Positions 18,461-27,279 of a DNA stretch of 64,000 nucleotides are shown piece after piece (the stretch's first letter is position 1; every line of letters begins with the position of its first letter). The notes under the pieces were generated by a model. The model saw nothing but the letters and a program-made list of their open reading frames with translations, searched no databases and was not told the DNA's origin. Source of the DNA: Williamsia sp. 1135 (GTDB taxonomy: Bacteria; Actinomycetota; Actinomycetes; Mycobacteriales; Mycobacteriaceae). The position numbers were made by a program, and so were the translations under genes. The stretch spans positions 248,001 through 312,000 of the forward strand of contig NZ_MJEI01000106.1 in the NCBI RefSeq assembly GCF_002095395.1. Reading direction: 5' to 3'.

Positions 18461-21400
18461 CCCGATGACGACCCCCAGGATCTCCGCGCGCGTGCTGGCC
18501 GGTGCTCTGGCGCTGCCGCCGCCCACTGACGAACAGGTCGAGGTCATAGAGGCGCCGATGGAACCGGTGCTCGTGGTCGCGGGCGCAGGTGCGGGCAAGA
18601 CCGAGACAATGGCGTCGCGGGTGGTGTGGTTGGTCGCCAACCGGCTCGTCGAGCCCGATGGCGTGCTGGGCCTGACGTTCACGCGCAAGGCGGCGCAGGA
18701 GCTCGCAGCGCGTATCCGCAGACGATTGTCGATGCTCGCCGGGTCGTCGGCGATGGGTCGCTGGGACCCCGAGGGCACCCTGCGTGCCCAATTGCGGTCC
18801 GCCGACCCTCAGGTCAGCACCTACCACGCATACGCGGGCCGGTTGATCGCCGACTACGGGCTCTTGCTGCCGGTGGAACCGTCGGCGACCCTGCTCAGCG
18901 AGACCGAGCTCTGGCAACTTGCCTTTTCGGTGGTGGCCGGATGGTCGGACGATCTCAACACCCCCAAAACCCCTGGTGGAGTCACCGAATCGGTACTCAA
19001 GCTCTACGGGGAGCTGTCCGAGCACCTCGTCGGCCTCGACCAGCTCGCCGCGGCCGGTGACGAACTGTACGAACTCATCGACACCTTGCCGCCCACCGGC
19101 AGACAACGTCCCGAGCCTCCTCAGAAACTGCGGAACATCCAGGCCGTCATCGACGAGCGACGTGAGCTGATCCCGCTGGTTGCCGCGCTCGGTCAGACCA
19201 TGCGCGATGCCAACGTCCTCGACTTCGGCAGTCAGATGTCGCTGGCGGCGAAACTCGTTGCGACCCATCCGGAAGTGGCCGAGACCGAACGCGCCGCCAT
19301 CGGTGCGGTACTACTCGACGAGTACCAGGACACCGGGCACTCGCAGCGCGTATTGCTCTCGCACCTGTTCGGTACGCCGCCCGGGGTTCTCTCCGGTAGC
19401 GGCATCGCCGTGACGGCGGTCGGCGACCCGATCCAGTCGATCTACGGGTGGCGCGGTGCCTCCGCGGCCAACCTGCCTCGTTTCACCACTGACTTCCGGT
19501 GCAGCGACGGCACACAGGCGCAGCGACTCGAACTGCTGACCAGCTGGCGCAACGCCCGCTACGCGCTCGACATGGCCAATGCCGCGTCGGAGGAACTACG
19601 TCGGCGTGGTGTCCCGGTGAGCATCCTGCGGCCACGCGATGACGCGCCCGCGGGCACCATCGACCTTGCCCTGACCGAGACGGTGGTCCAGGAACGAACC
19701 TGGGTCGTCGATCAGATCGAACGTGAGTACAACGAGGCCGGTGACGTCCCGCCCACGGTGGCGATCCTGGTGCGCCGCAACGAGGACTCGGCTCCGCTGG
19801 CGGCGGAGCTGACCGACCGCGGCATCGCGGCCGAAGTCGTCGGTATCGGTGGTCTTCTCGGGGTGCCCGAAGTGCAGGATGTGGTGGCCATGTTGCGGCT
19901 GATGGCCGATCCGATGGCCGGCACCGCCGCAGTGCGACTGCTCACCGGGCCTCGCTGGCGGATCGGCGCGCGAGATCTCGCTGCGCTCTGGGCCAGGGCG
20001 CGCGACCTCGCGGCCGGGACCAACATCGTCACCGGTGCGATGACCAGCCTCGAAGAGCTCGACAGTGCACTCGATTCAGCGGTCCCGACCGAAACCGTCG
20101 ATCAGGCCGGACTCGGCGACGCGCTGGCCGATCCCGGACCCGCACAGCGGTATTCGCCGGACGGGTATCGCCGGATCAAGTCCTTCGGCCATCAGTTGAC
20201 GATCCTGCGGGCGCGGATCGGGCAACCGTTGCCCGAGCTCGTTGCAGAAGTCGAGCGGGTCACCGGGGTCGACGTCGAGGCCCAGATCCGGGCCCGCGAC
20301 CTGCGCGGAAACATCACCGGCCGCGAACATCTCGACGCATTCGCCGAGTACGTCGCCGACTACACCGAACGGTCCGCGGCCACGCTGCCCGGTCTGCTGG
20401 CCTTCCTGGAATCGGCTGCCGACATCGAGAAGGGTCTCGAACCGGGCAAGGTCGAGATCGCCGAGGACCGCGTACAGATCCTCACCGTGCATGCCGCGAA
20501 AGGCCTCGAGTGGGATGTGGTGGTCATCCCACACCTGTGTGCCAACATCTTTCCCGGAGGCAAGGTCGACGGCACCTGGCTCGGCAGTGCTCGTGAACTA
20601 CCGCCTGAGTTGCGAGGCGATCTGGCCGAGCGTGTCGGGGCGGAGGGGTTCCCGCCGCTCGATCTCGGGGACCTCGAGAATCGCAAAGAACTCGAGGAGG
20701 CAATCGACGGCCACAAGGAAGCGCTGCGCAATCGCAAGTTGGAGGAGGATCGCCGGCTCCTTTACGTGGCACTCACCAGAACCAAACGGGCGCTCCTGAT
20801 CTCCGGTCACCACTGGTCTGACAGCGGCGACAAACCGCGGGGCCCGTCCATCTTCCTGACCGAACTGCACGACATCGCCTGCCGGTTGATCGAGACCTCC
20901 TCCGACGGCGCACCCGGGATGACCATCGCGGGGTGGGCGGACGCACCCGAGGAAGGGGCCGAGAACCCGCTGGCGATGCTGACGACCGGGGTGCCCTGGC
21001 CCGCCGATCCGCTCGGAGCCCGTCGCGCGGGGACCGAACGCGGCGCAGACCTGGTCCGGGCGGCACTGCGATCGCGGGGTGAGCCGGCCTTGTTCGACAT
21101 GGGGGAGGACGGCGAGTCGACTCTGCTGGAAGAAGACCCGCAGGTCCGCGACTGGGCGAACGATCTGGCAGTGCTGCTCGCCGAACGCGCAGGCGAATAC
21201 GGAACCGAGATCGAGGTGACGATGCCGCAGCACCTGTCGGTCAGCCAACTCGTCGAACTCGACAAGGACGAAGACGCCTTCGCCCGGCGACTGCGACGGC
21301 CGTTGCCGTTCAAGCCGAATCCGCTGGCGCGCCGTGGAACTGCCTTTCACGCCTGGGTCGAGCGCAGATTCGGTGCCACCCGACTGCTCGACATCGACGA

Positions 21401-21821
21401 GCTCCCCGGTGCCGCGGATGCCGAGGGTGGGTCGGACGCCGACCTCGAGGTCTTGCGCGAGCAGTTCCTGCGGTCTGCCTGGGCGTCCAGGAACCCGATC
21501 GAGGTCGAGGTGCCGTTCGAGACGGTCATCGCCGACACGATCATCCGGGGCCGGATGGATGCGGTGTTCTCCGAACCCGACGGCGGGTACACCGTCGTCG
21601 ACTGGAAGACGGGCGCCAGGCCAACTGCTGCACAGGAGCATTCGGTCTTCGTTCAGCTCGCCGCGTATCGATTGGCCTGGGCGGAGTTGACCGGCACCGA
21701 GCTGTCGAAGGTGCGGGCCGCATTCCACTACGTCCGGTCCAACACCACATTGGAACCTGCGAACCTCCCGGATCGCGCCCAGCTGGCTGCACTGATCCGC
21801 CGGGAGAAGTGGTCGCAATGA
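18453..21821 (+). CDS. adnB: AdnB subunit of the AdnAB helicase-nuclease
   Basis: A 1122-residue partner of AdnA and the main translocating motor. Walker A is AGAGAGKTET near residue 43, Walker B is LLDEYQDTGHS with the standard DE, motif III is VGDPIQSIYGWRGAS, and later helicase motifs appear in [20 protein letters not shown] and RRLLYVALTRTKR. The C-terminal RecB-family nuclease has GRMDAVF and YTVVDWKTGARP. No cysteine cluster is evident, as expected for this subunit. The start overlaps the adnA stop, giving balanced, coupled expression of the heterodimer. Confidence 0.94.
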   Translation: MADPMTTPRISARVLAGALALPPPTDEQVEVIEAPMEPVLVVAGAGAGKTETMASRVVWLVANRLVEPDGVLGLTFTRKAAQELAARIRRRLSMLAGSSAMGRWDPEGTLRAQLRSADPQVSTYHAYAGRLIADYGLLLPVEPSATLLSETELWQLAFSVVAGWSDDLNTPKTPGGVTESVLKLYGELSEHLVGLDQLAAAGDELYELIDTLPPTGRQRPEPPQKLRNIQAVIDERRELIPLVAALGQTMRDANVLDFGSQMSLAAKLVATHPEVAETERAAIGAVLLDEYQDTGHSQRVLLSHLFGTPPGVLSGSGIAVTAVGDPIQSIYGWRGASAANLPRFTTDFRCSDGTQAQRLELLTSWRNARYALDMANAASEELRRRGVPVSILRPRDDAPAGTIDLALTETVVQERTWVVDQIEREYNEAGDVPPTVAILVRRNEDSAPLAAELTDRGIAAEVVGIGGLLGVPEVQDVVAMLRLMADPMAGTAAVRLLTGPRWRIGARDLAALWARARDLAAGTNIVTGAMTSLEELDSALDSAVPTETVDQAGLGDALADPGPAQRYSPDGYRRIKSFGHQLTILRARIGQPLPELVAEVERVTGVDVEAQIRARDLRGNITGREHLDAFAEYVADYTERSAATLPGLLAFLESAADIEKGLEPGKVEIAEDRVQILTVHAAKGLEWDVVVIPHLCANIFPGGKVDGTWLGSARELPPELRGDLAERVGAEGFPPLDLGDLENRKELEEAIDGHKEALRNRKLEEDRRLLYVALTRTKRALLISGHHWSDSGDKPRGPSIFLTELHDIACRLIETSSDGAPGMTIAGWADAPEEGAENPLAMLTTGVPWPADPLGARRAGTERGADLVRAALRSRGEPALFDMGEDGESTLLEEDPQVRDWANDLAVLLAERAGEYGTEIEVTMPQHLSVSQLVELDKDEDAFARRLRRPLPFKPNPLARRGTAFHAWVERRFGATRLLDIDELPGAADAEGGSDADLEVLREQFLRSAWASRNPIEVEVPFETVIADTIIRGRMDAVFSEPDGGYTVVDWKTGARPTAAQEHSVFVQLAAYRLAWAELTGTELSKVRAAFHYVRSNTTLEPANLPDRAQLAALIRREKWSQ

Positions 21822-21846
21822 GTCCGGGGTGACGAGCAAGGCGTCG

Positions 21847-23427
21847 TCAGTACGCCGACCACTCCGATTGCGAGTATTCGAGGATCCGCGGCTGCATCAG
21901 CGTGGACGCGGGCATCCGCAGTGGTGGCCGGTCGAGCGGAAAAGTACGAGCTGCCACCAACTCCTCGGGCGACAGGAAACGCAGAGGAATCGCCGGGTCG
22001 ACCGCGACTGCCGGGGGCGTGTCGCCTGCGGCACCGAGAAAGAAGCCCCAGTCACCGAACGAGGGCACGTCGACGTGATACGACTCGGTGGTGATCCCCG
22101 CCTCGGCGATGGTCTGGCCGATGCACCAGAAGGAACGTGGAGCAAAATACGGTGAGCCGGCCTGTACGACCAGGCGCGCGCCGGGCGCCAGGTGGGCACG
22201 GATGAGGCCGTAGAACTCGACCGAATACAGCTTGGCCGTGGCTGTTTCATCGGGATCCGGCATGTCGACGATCACGGCGTCGAACATCTCGGCGTTGCGC
22301 CTGAGCCACTTGAACGCGTCTTCGTTCACCACAGAGACCCGTTCGTCGGCAAGGGAATTGCCGTTGAGCTCGGTCAGTCTCGGGTCGGCGGCCGCCAACT
22401 CGGTCATCCGTGGGTCCAGTTCCACCAGCTGCACGGATCGTACGTCCGGGTACTTCAGCACTTCCCGCAACGCGAGGCCGTCGCCACCGCCCAGGATCAG
22501 CACCCGCTCCCGCTTCTCGGTGAGCGCGGGGTGAACAAGGGCTTCGTGATAGCGGTACTCGTCGACGCTGGAGAACTGGAGATCGCCGTTGAGGTAGAGC
22601 CTGGTGTCGGTGTCGGTGTCGGTGTCGGTGCCGTTGCCGGGAAGGGAACGCCTGGTCATCACGATGTCCTGGATCGTGGTCCGGTCGGCGAGCACAATCG
22701 GGTCCCGATACAGTGCCTGCCTGGCGTTCACCTCGAATGTGCTCGCGTAGAACATCGCTGCCACCAGCACCGCGACCACCCCGACCGATCCTGCGCCGAC
22801 TGTCACCCTCTGCATACGCCCGAGGTCTCGTCCGAATACGACGAGAACCAGCGCGGCCCCCGCGATGGCGTTGATCATCCCGACCACCAACGCGCCCCGG
22901 ATCTGGCCGAGGAAGGGCAGTAGCAGGAACGGAAATGCCAGGCCGCCCACCAGCGCGCCGACGTAGTCGGCAGCGAACAGGTCGGCGACTGCCGAGCCCG
23001 CCGATTGTGCGCGAATGCGCTGCAGCATCACCATCAGCAGCGGGATCTCGGCGCCGATCAACAACCCCAGCAGGAACGCGACGACCACCAGCGACTGGGT
23101 GTACAGCGACATGTACGCGAACGCGCCGTACAGGATCAGCACCGACAGACCACCGAGCAGTGCGAGTACGAGCTCGATGACGGCGAAACCGACGGCCGCA
23201 TGATTCTGCAGCGGTTTGGCGGCCAACGAACCGATGCCCATCGCGAACACCATGACCGACAACACGATTGCAGCCTGGGTAGCCGTGTTGCCGATCAGGT
23301 ACGAGCCGAGCGTGACCAATGCGAGCTCGTAGACGAGTCCGCAGGCCGCACAGATGAACACCACTGCGAGGAGTGCGGATCGTGCCGCCCGCCGCAGCGG
23401 TGGCATGGGCGTGATGGAGGTTGTCAA
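21847..23427 (-). CDS. speE: Membrane-anchored spermidine synthase-like protein
   Basis: A 526-residue protein. About seven hydrophobic segments fill residues 15-235 and are followed by a spermidine-synthase/SAM-dependent aminopropyltransferase domain. That domain shows DEYRYHEALVHPAL, the nucleotide-binding VLILGGGDGLALREVLKY, the acidic VELDPRM and the catalytic-loop region FDAVIVDMPDPDE. The linker between the halves has a short (Asp-Thr) repeat. It is the last gene of a five-gene minus-strand operon like Rv2597-Rv2601 of M. tuberculosis. Whether such membrane-linked versions make polyamines or modify another acceptor is not settled; calling it SpeE reflects homology only. Confidence 0.88.
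   Translation of the reverse strand: MTTSITPMPPLRRAARSALLAVVFICAACGLVYELALVTLGSYLIGNTATQAAIVLSVMVFAMGIGSLAAKPLQNHAAVGFAVIELVLALLGGLSVLILYGAFAYMSLYTQSLVVVAFLLGLLIGAEIPLLMVMLQRIRAQSAGSAVADLFAADYVGALVGGLAFPFLLLPFLGQIRGALVVGMINAIAGAALVLVVFGRDLGRMQRVTVGAGSVGVVAVLVAAMFYASTFEVNARQALYRDPIVLADRTTIQDIVMTRRSLPGNGTDTDTDTDTRLYLNGDLQFSSVDEYRYHEALVHPALTEKRERVLILGGGDGLALREVLKYPDVRSVQLVELDPRMTELAAADPRLTELNGNSLADERVSVVNEDAFKWLRRNAEMFDAVIVDMPDPDETATAKLYSVEFYGLIRAHLAPGARLVVQAGSPYFAPRSFWCIGQTIAEAGITTESYHVDVPSFGDWGFFLGAAGDTPPAVAVDPAIPLRFLSPEELVAARTFPLDRPPLRMPASTLMQPRILEYSQSEWSAY
22603..22630. repeat. Hexanucleotide microsatellite (GGTGTC)n inside speE
   Basis: Four perfect GGTGTC units plus a partial fifth; on the coding strand they encode alternating Asp and Thr in the linker between the membrane region and the aminopropyltransferase domain. 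The six-base unit means copy-number change would not shift the frame. Confidence 0.9.
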
Positions 23428-23436
23428 CTGGCCGAA

Positions 23437-23865
23437 CTACAGCAGCGACGCGGCGATGATGAGACCGGTGCCGACGTGGACGGTGGCCGATACCCACACC
23501 GCTGGGTGGGGCTTGTCCTCCATCAACACCTCGCCGAGGTCACCGGGCGAGAGCGCGTCGAGCAACACGAACGTCAGTGTCATGATGAGGATTCCGAGCA
23601 GCGTGTATATCGCCGTGTACACCAGTCCCTCGACGAGACCGCCCTGGCTGGCCGTGATCGCCGCGACGATGATGATCGCCACCGAGAACGCGTTACTGGC
23701 GACCAGGATGCAGGCATTTCGGTTGCGATCGATCCAGACCTGTTGCCGCAGTTTGCCTGGCGTAACCACGTCCACCGCGATGAAACTCACGAGCATCAAC
23801 AACACACCGACGCAGCTGTATGCCGCGGCCGATGCGAAATTGTCCCGCATGATTTCCCACTCCAC
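23437..23865 (-). CDS. DUF350 (YjfL-like) membrane protein
   Basis: A 142-residue protein with about four transmembrane helices (for example SCVGVLLMLVSFIAVDVV, GLVYTAIYTLLGILIMTLTF) and the internal pseudo-repeat typical of DUF350. The GTG at 23865 has a GGGAG ribosome-binding site seven bases upstream and is preferred to the ATG at 23850. It lies 9 bp upstream of the spermidine-synthase-like gene and corresponds to Rv2600. DUF350 proteins recur beside ATP-grasp ligases or spermidine synthases, suggesting membrane work on polyamine-like compounds; the molecular role is unknown. Confidence 0.85.
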   Translation of the reverse strand: MEWEIMRDNFASAAAYSCVGVLLMLVSFIAVDVVTPGKLRQQVWIDRNRNACILVASNAFSVAIIIVAAITASQGGLVEGLVYTAIYTLLGILIMTLTFVLLDALSPGDLGEVLMEDKPHPAVWVSATVHVGTGLIIAASLL

Positions 23866-23892
23866 TGTTGTCTCCCAGCTGTTGTTGAAGCG

Positions 23893-24411
23893 CTATTTTC
23901 CGGAACCGCCGCCGCCGCCCCGATAATCGGAGCCGCCACCGGAGAAGTTTGGACGCGACACCCAGAGAGGGCCGACGTATCCGCTGTAGTGCCGATAGCC
24001 GGATTCGTAGTCATCGCTGAGCATCACACGAGTCTTGTTGCCCTCGTACGGGAACAACCCGACGAGGTAGTCCGGATACTGCAAGAACAGTCCGGAGGCG
24101 CTGGACCCGGTCGTGGTGTCGGTGGCCGTTCGCCGGTCCACCGGCTGCGCTACCGCGCTGATCTCGTCCGCCACCTGTTCGGGCGTGCCATCGGCGACGT
24201 AGGCATCGACGGAGGGCTCGTCGAGGTTCGTCTCACGGTCGTAGTTCTGCTGAATGTAAGCGCGGGCATCGGTGGCCCCTGATTTACCCGAGACACAGGA
24301 AAAGGCCAGCAGGGCAACGGCGATGAGCACGATGGCCGCGATGATCCCGTTGCGAATCCGGTTCAGCGGCCGCCGGTCGTAGCCCCCGGCGGAGTGCTGC
24401 GAGGCCATCAT
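23893..24411 (-). CDS. DUF4247-family membrane-anchored protein
   Basis: A 172-residue protein with one N-terminal transmembrane segment (IIAAIVLIAVALLAFSCV) that ends in a lipobox-like LLAFSC, so it could be a lipoprotein or a single-pass protein with an external domain. The tail is glycine-rich (YRGGGGGSGK). The middle, with FLQYPDYLVGLFPYEGNKTR, matches the DUF4247/Rv2599-type family as remembered. It overlaps the preceding gene by four bases and precedes the DUF350 gene by 27 bp. Function unknown. Confidence 0.8.
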   Translation of the reverse strand: MMASQHSAGGYDRRPLNRIRNGIIAAIVLIAVALLAFSCVSGKSGATDARAYIQQNYDRETNLDEPSVDAYVADGTPEQVADEISAVAQPVDRRTATDTTTGSSASGLFLQYPDYLVGLFPYEGNKTRVMLSDDYESGYRHYSGYVGPLWVSRPNFSGGGSDYRGGGGGSGK

Positions 24412-24899
24412 CGAGCTGCCTCGAACACGCTCGAGGTGATGACCACATCACCGGTCTGCGGATAGGCGTGCCAGGTATCCCACCGAGCCCGGTGCCCCAG
24501 GTCGGTGGCGATGATCGCCGTGAAGGCGCTGGGGTGGCCGGGGTAGTGCCCAATCAGCGAATCCGGCCCGGCGGCCCGGCTCGACACCTCTGCGGTCAGC
24601 GTGGTGAGCGACGCGGCATCGTGCCGTTCGATGCGCGAGCGGAAGGAAATGCTCCCGGTGTCGATGCTCGGGGGCAATGCCGGTCGACGCCCGGGGAGGC
24701 AGGCCAGGGTCTCCACGATCTCGGTGTCCGCGGTGACGACGCTGACCTGGTGGCTCGCACCGAGCAATCGCAGTGTGACACCGACTCGTTCGAAAGCGCA
24801 GTGCACGCTCGACAGCGCAGGCAGCAACGGCTCGTCGAACGACAGGGAGAGTTGATCGGCTCCGGTGTCCGCGTACGGCACCGCGAGGATGGACTGCAC
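24408..24899 (-). CDS. DUF2617-family protein
   Basis: A 163-residue soluble protein from GTG 24899, two bases after the stop of the DUF4178 gene. A longer in-frame start at 24971 would overlap that gene by 70 bases and adds non-conserved, arginine-rich sequence, so GTG is preferred. Segments such as PGHPSAFTAI and WDTWHAYPQTGDVVITSSVF fit the DUF2617/Rv2598 family. It overlaps the DUF4247 start (ATGA). No catalytic motif is recognisable. Confidence 0.8.
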   Translation of the reverse strand: MQSILAVPYADTGADQLSLSFDEPLLPALSSVHCAFERVGVTLRLLGASHQVSVVTADTEIVETLACLPGRRPALPPSIDTGSISFRSRIERHDAASLTTLTAEVSSRAAGPDSLIGHYPGHPSAFTAIIATDLGHRARWDTWHAYPQTGDVVITSSVFEAAR

Positions 24900-24901
24900 G
24901 G

Positions 24902-25531
24902 TCAGCTCGGTCCGGTGTCGGCGGGAAAGATGCGGTACTCGGCGCGGGCGAGTACCTGACCGCGGGCACACTCCCAGCCGGAGCCGAAGTCCTCGAACGA
25001 CAGCCGATCATCGCCGGCGGCGTAGTCGTGATACGACATGTTTCCCGTCGCCAGCCCGGTGGTGCCGAGGGAACTGAACCGCGCCGACCCGGCCTCGTCA
25101 GAGGTGTAGCGGCGGCCTTCGACGTCGATGGTGTCCGGACCGGGGGCCGCGGTCACTCCAGAGAGTTCTTCCCAGAGGACGACCTCGAGGTCGGGATCTT
25201 CTTCCACCGACACCCATGCCTTGCGGCCGGTTCCGGTGTCCAGGAAGTTTTCGGTCCACGAGAAACCACTTTGCGACAAGGTCAGCGTCCCGCGGACGGC
25301 GAACGTCTCACCCCGGACCTCGACCAGGTCGCCGGGCTTGAGTGTGCGGGGGTCCCCGCGCACTGCGTCGTCGTCTGCCGAGGAAAAGGGGTCACGCGGC
25401 GCATAGGCACGGTCCCGGATGCCCTGCGCCTCGCGTGCCTGCCGCTCACGCCGGTTCGCTATGACGTTGAACAACAGCACCACCGCGATGACCGCGAGAA
25501 TGGCGATGATGATGATCAGCAGTGCTTCCAT
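24902..25531 (-). CDS. DUF4178-family membrane-anchored protein
   Basis: A 209-residue protein and the first gene of the speE operon. An N-terminal transmembrane helix (ALLIIIIAILAVIAVVLLF) is followed by a basic stretch and a soluble domain. LKPGDLVEVRGETFAVRGTL marks the DUF4178 fold, and KAWVSVEEDPDLEVVLWEE belongs to the same domain. DUF4178 co-occurs with DUF350 and spermidine-synthase genes in many bacteria; corresponds to Rv2597. The operon promoter should lie in the 120 bp between this gene and doxX. Confidence 0.85.
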   Translation of the reverse strand: MEALLIIIIAILAVIAVVLLFNVIANRRERQAREAQGIRDRAYAPRDPFSSADDDAVRGDPRTLKPGDLVEVRGETFAVRGTLTLSQSGFSWTENFLDTGTGRKAWVSVEEDPDLEVVLWEELSGVTAAPGPDTIDVEGRRYTSDEAGSARFSSLGTTGLATGNMSYHDYAAGDDRLSFEDFGSGWECARGQVLARAEYRIFPADTGPS

Positions 25532-25651
25532 GCGAAGAACCTATCCAACACCTCGCGGCTGGACACGGACGCATAGCCCGAACAACGGACACCGGTCCGG
25601 CGTGCATTGACCGCGTTCGCCGGTACCAGCGCACCGGTCGGACGTCGGCCG

Positions 25652-26053
25652 CTACGCCTTCCAGACCTTCCAGCCGGCCCAGATCATCGGGAACTGCAGG
25701 GGCAGACGTCCCCAGGCGGCGACGCGATAGGGCAGCGGCTTGTCCTTGAACATCCGGACCATGTTGATGTTGCCCGGGTAGACGCCGATGAAGAGCAGGA
25801 CCGACGCGAGGCCGGCATGTCGGCGAGTGCTGGGCGCCAGCATCGCTGCCCCGATCGCGACCTCCGCCACCCCGGACCCGTACGTGTAGGCGCGCGGGGA
25901 GCCCGGGAGTTCCGGCGGAATGATGCCGTCGAACGGCGCCGGCGCCACGAAATGCAACACCCCCATACCGACCAGCGCCGCCCCCATTCGCTCGGCCAGC
26001 TTGTTTTTGCCGGGAAACACCAACTGCCGCAACTTCTGCTCACGCTTGCTCAT
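25652..26053 (-). CDS. DoxX-family membrane protein
   Basis: A 133-residue membrane protein with about four hydrophobic segments (MGAALVGMGVLHFVA, GVAEVAIGAAMLAP, LASVLLFIGVYP, RLPLQFPMIWAGW), arranged as in DoxX/DoxD-like proteins. ATG 26053 (MSKREQKLRQ) was preferred to an in-frame start seven codons upstream. Some DoxX proteins in mycobacteria take part in redox complexes, but this short member gives no specific clue. It is divergent from the K+ channel gene. Confidence 0.8.
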   Translation of the reverse strand: MSKREQKLRQLVFPGKNKLAERMGAALVGMGVLHFVAPAPFDGIIPPELPGSPRAYTYGSGVAEVAIGAAMLAPSTRRHAGLASVLLFIGVYPGNINMVRMFKDKPLPYRVAAWGRLPLQFPMIWAGWKVWKA

Positions 26054-26166
26054 GGGTACACCATGCACGATCACCTCGCCCGCCGCTGCCGAAAAGGGCT
26101 ACAGTCGCCAACTGTGCGACAGCAAATATTGCGGCTCCACCTCGGTGGCCGTGCGGGGAGGCATTG

Positions 26167-27237
26167 ATGGCGGGCGGGCGGCTACGCCGGCGCTTCAAGG
26201 ACGATGAACTGACGGACATGCCCGACCATGCATTGGTCGGTGTCGTGCGTATCCCCTCGATGCAGGAGAGCCCCGGGCGCGCGATCAGCAAGCGAGTCAT
26301 CTACGCGCTGATCGCGTTGTTCGCCGCAGTGTTCATCGTCTATCTCGACCGCGACGGCTATCGGGACGTGCAGGACAATGAGCTGTCGTTCCTCGATTGT
26401 CTGTACTACGCGACGGTGTCGCTCTCGACGACCGGATACGGTGACATCACGCCGTACACGCCGTCGGCCCGACTGATCAACGTGCTCGTGATCACGCCAC
26501 TGCGGGTGATGTTCCTGATCGTCTTGGTCGGTACCACCCTCGAGGTGCTGACCGAGCGTTCGCGGCAGGCCCTCAAGATCCAGCGTTGGAGGAGCAAAGT
26601 GCGTAACCACACTGTGGTGATCGGCTATGGAACCAAGGGCAAGACTGCCGTCAAGGCGATGATCGCCGACGGCCAGAAGCCCTCCGAAATCGTTGTCGTC
26701 GACGGTGATCAGACCGTCCTCGACAACGCCGCCGCCAAGGGACTGGTGACGGTTCGCGGCGACGCGACCCGCTCGGACGTACTTCGCCTGGCCGGTACCC
26801 AGCACGCGTCGGCCATCGTGGTCGCCACGAACCGCGACGACACGGCGGTGCTGGCGACGCTGACAGCGCGAGAACTGGCACCCAAGGCAAAGATCGTTGC
26901 CTCCATCCGGGAGGCCGAGAACACCCACCTGATCCGGCAATCCGGTGCCGACTCCGTGGTCGTCAGCTCCGAAACCGCGGGGCGTCTGCTCGGACTGGCC
27001 ACCAGCACACCCACTGTCGTGCAGGTGATCGAGGACCTGCTGACCCCCGACGAGGGGTTCGCCATCGCCGAACGCGACATCGAACCCGAAGAGGTCGGCG
27101 GTTCGCCCCGGCATCTGCCCGAGATCGTCCTCGGCGTGGTCCGCGACGGCAAGCTGCACCGCGTCGACGACAGCAAGGTCGACGCCATCGAGAACGGCGA
27201 CCGATTGCTGTACGTTCGGCAAGGCCCGCCGGACTAG
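26167..27237 (+). CDS. Potassium channel with RCK/TrkA-N domain
   Basis: A 356-residue membrane protein corresponding to Rv3200c. Two transmembrane helices (YALIALFAAVFIVYL at about 46-60, LINVLVITPLRVMFLIVLVG at about 104-123) flank a pore loop with the filter TTGYGD at residues 88-93. The cytosolic RCK domain begins with VVIGYGTKGKTAVKAMIADG, a Rossmann NAD-binding motif, and ends with a TrkA-C-like part. The ATG at 26167 is used rather than the adjacent TTG at 26164. It lies 42 bp upstream of nudC. It probably gates K+ flux in response to a nucleotide or cation; the ligand is not visible. Confidence 0.92.
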   Translation: MAGGRLRRRFKDDELTDMPDHALVGVVRIPSMQESPGRAISKRVIYALIALFAAVFIVYLDRDGYRDVQDNELSFLDCLYYATVSLSTTGYGDITPYTPSARLINVLVITPLRVMFLIVLVGTTLEVLTERSRQALKIQRWRSKVRNHTVVIGYGTKGKTAVKAMIADGQKPSEIVVVDGDQTVLDNAAAKGLVTVRGDATRSDVLRLAGTQHASAIVVATNRDDTAVLATLTARELAPKAKIVASIREAENTHLIRQSGADSVVVSSETAGRLLGLATSTPTVVQVIEDLLTPDEGFAIAERDIEPEEVGGSPRHLPEIVLGVVRDGKLHRVDDSKVDAIENGDRLLYVRQGPPD

Positions 27238-27279
27238 CCACGCCGCTCCATCTGCCGCGCACCATCAGGAGGAAACCGA

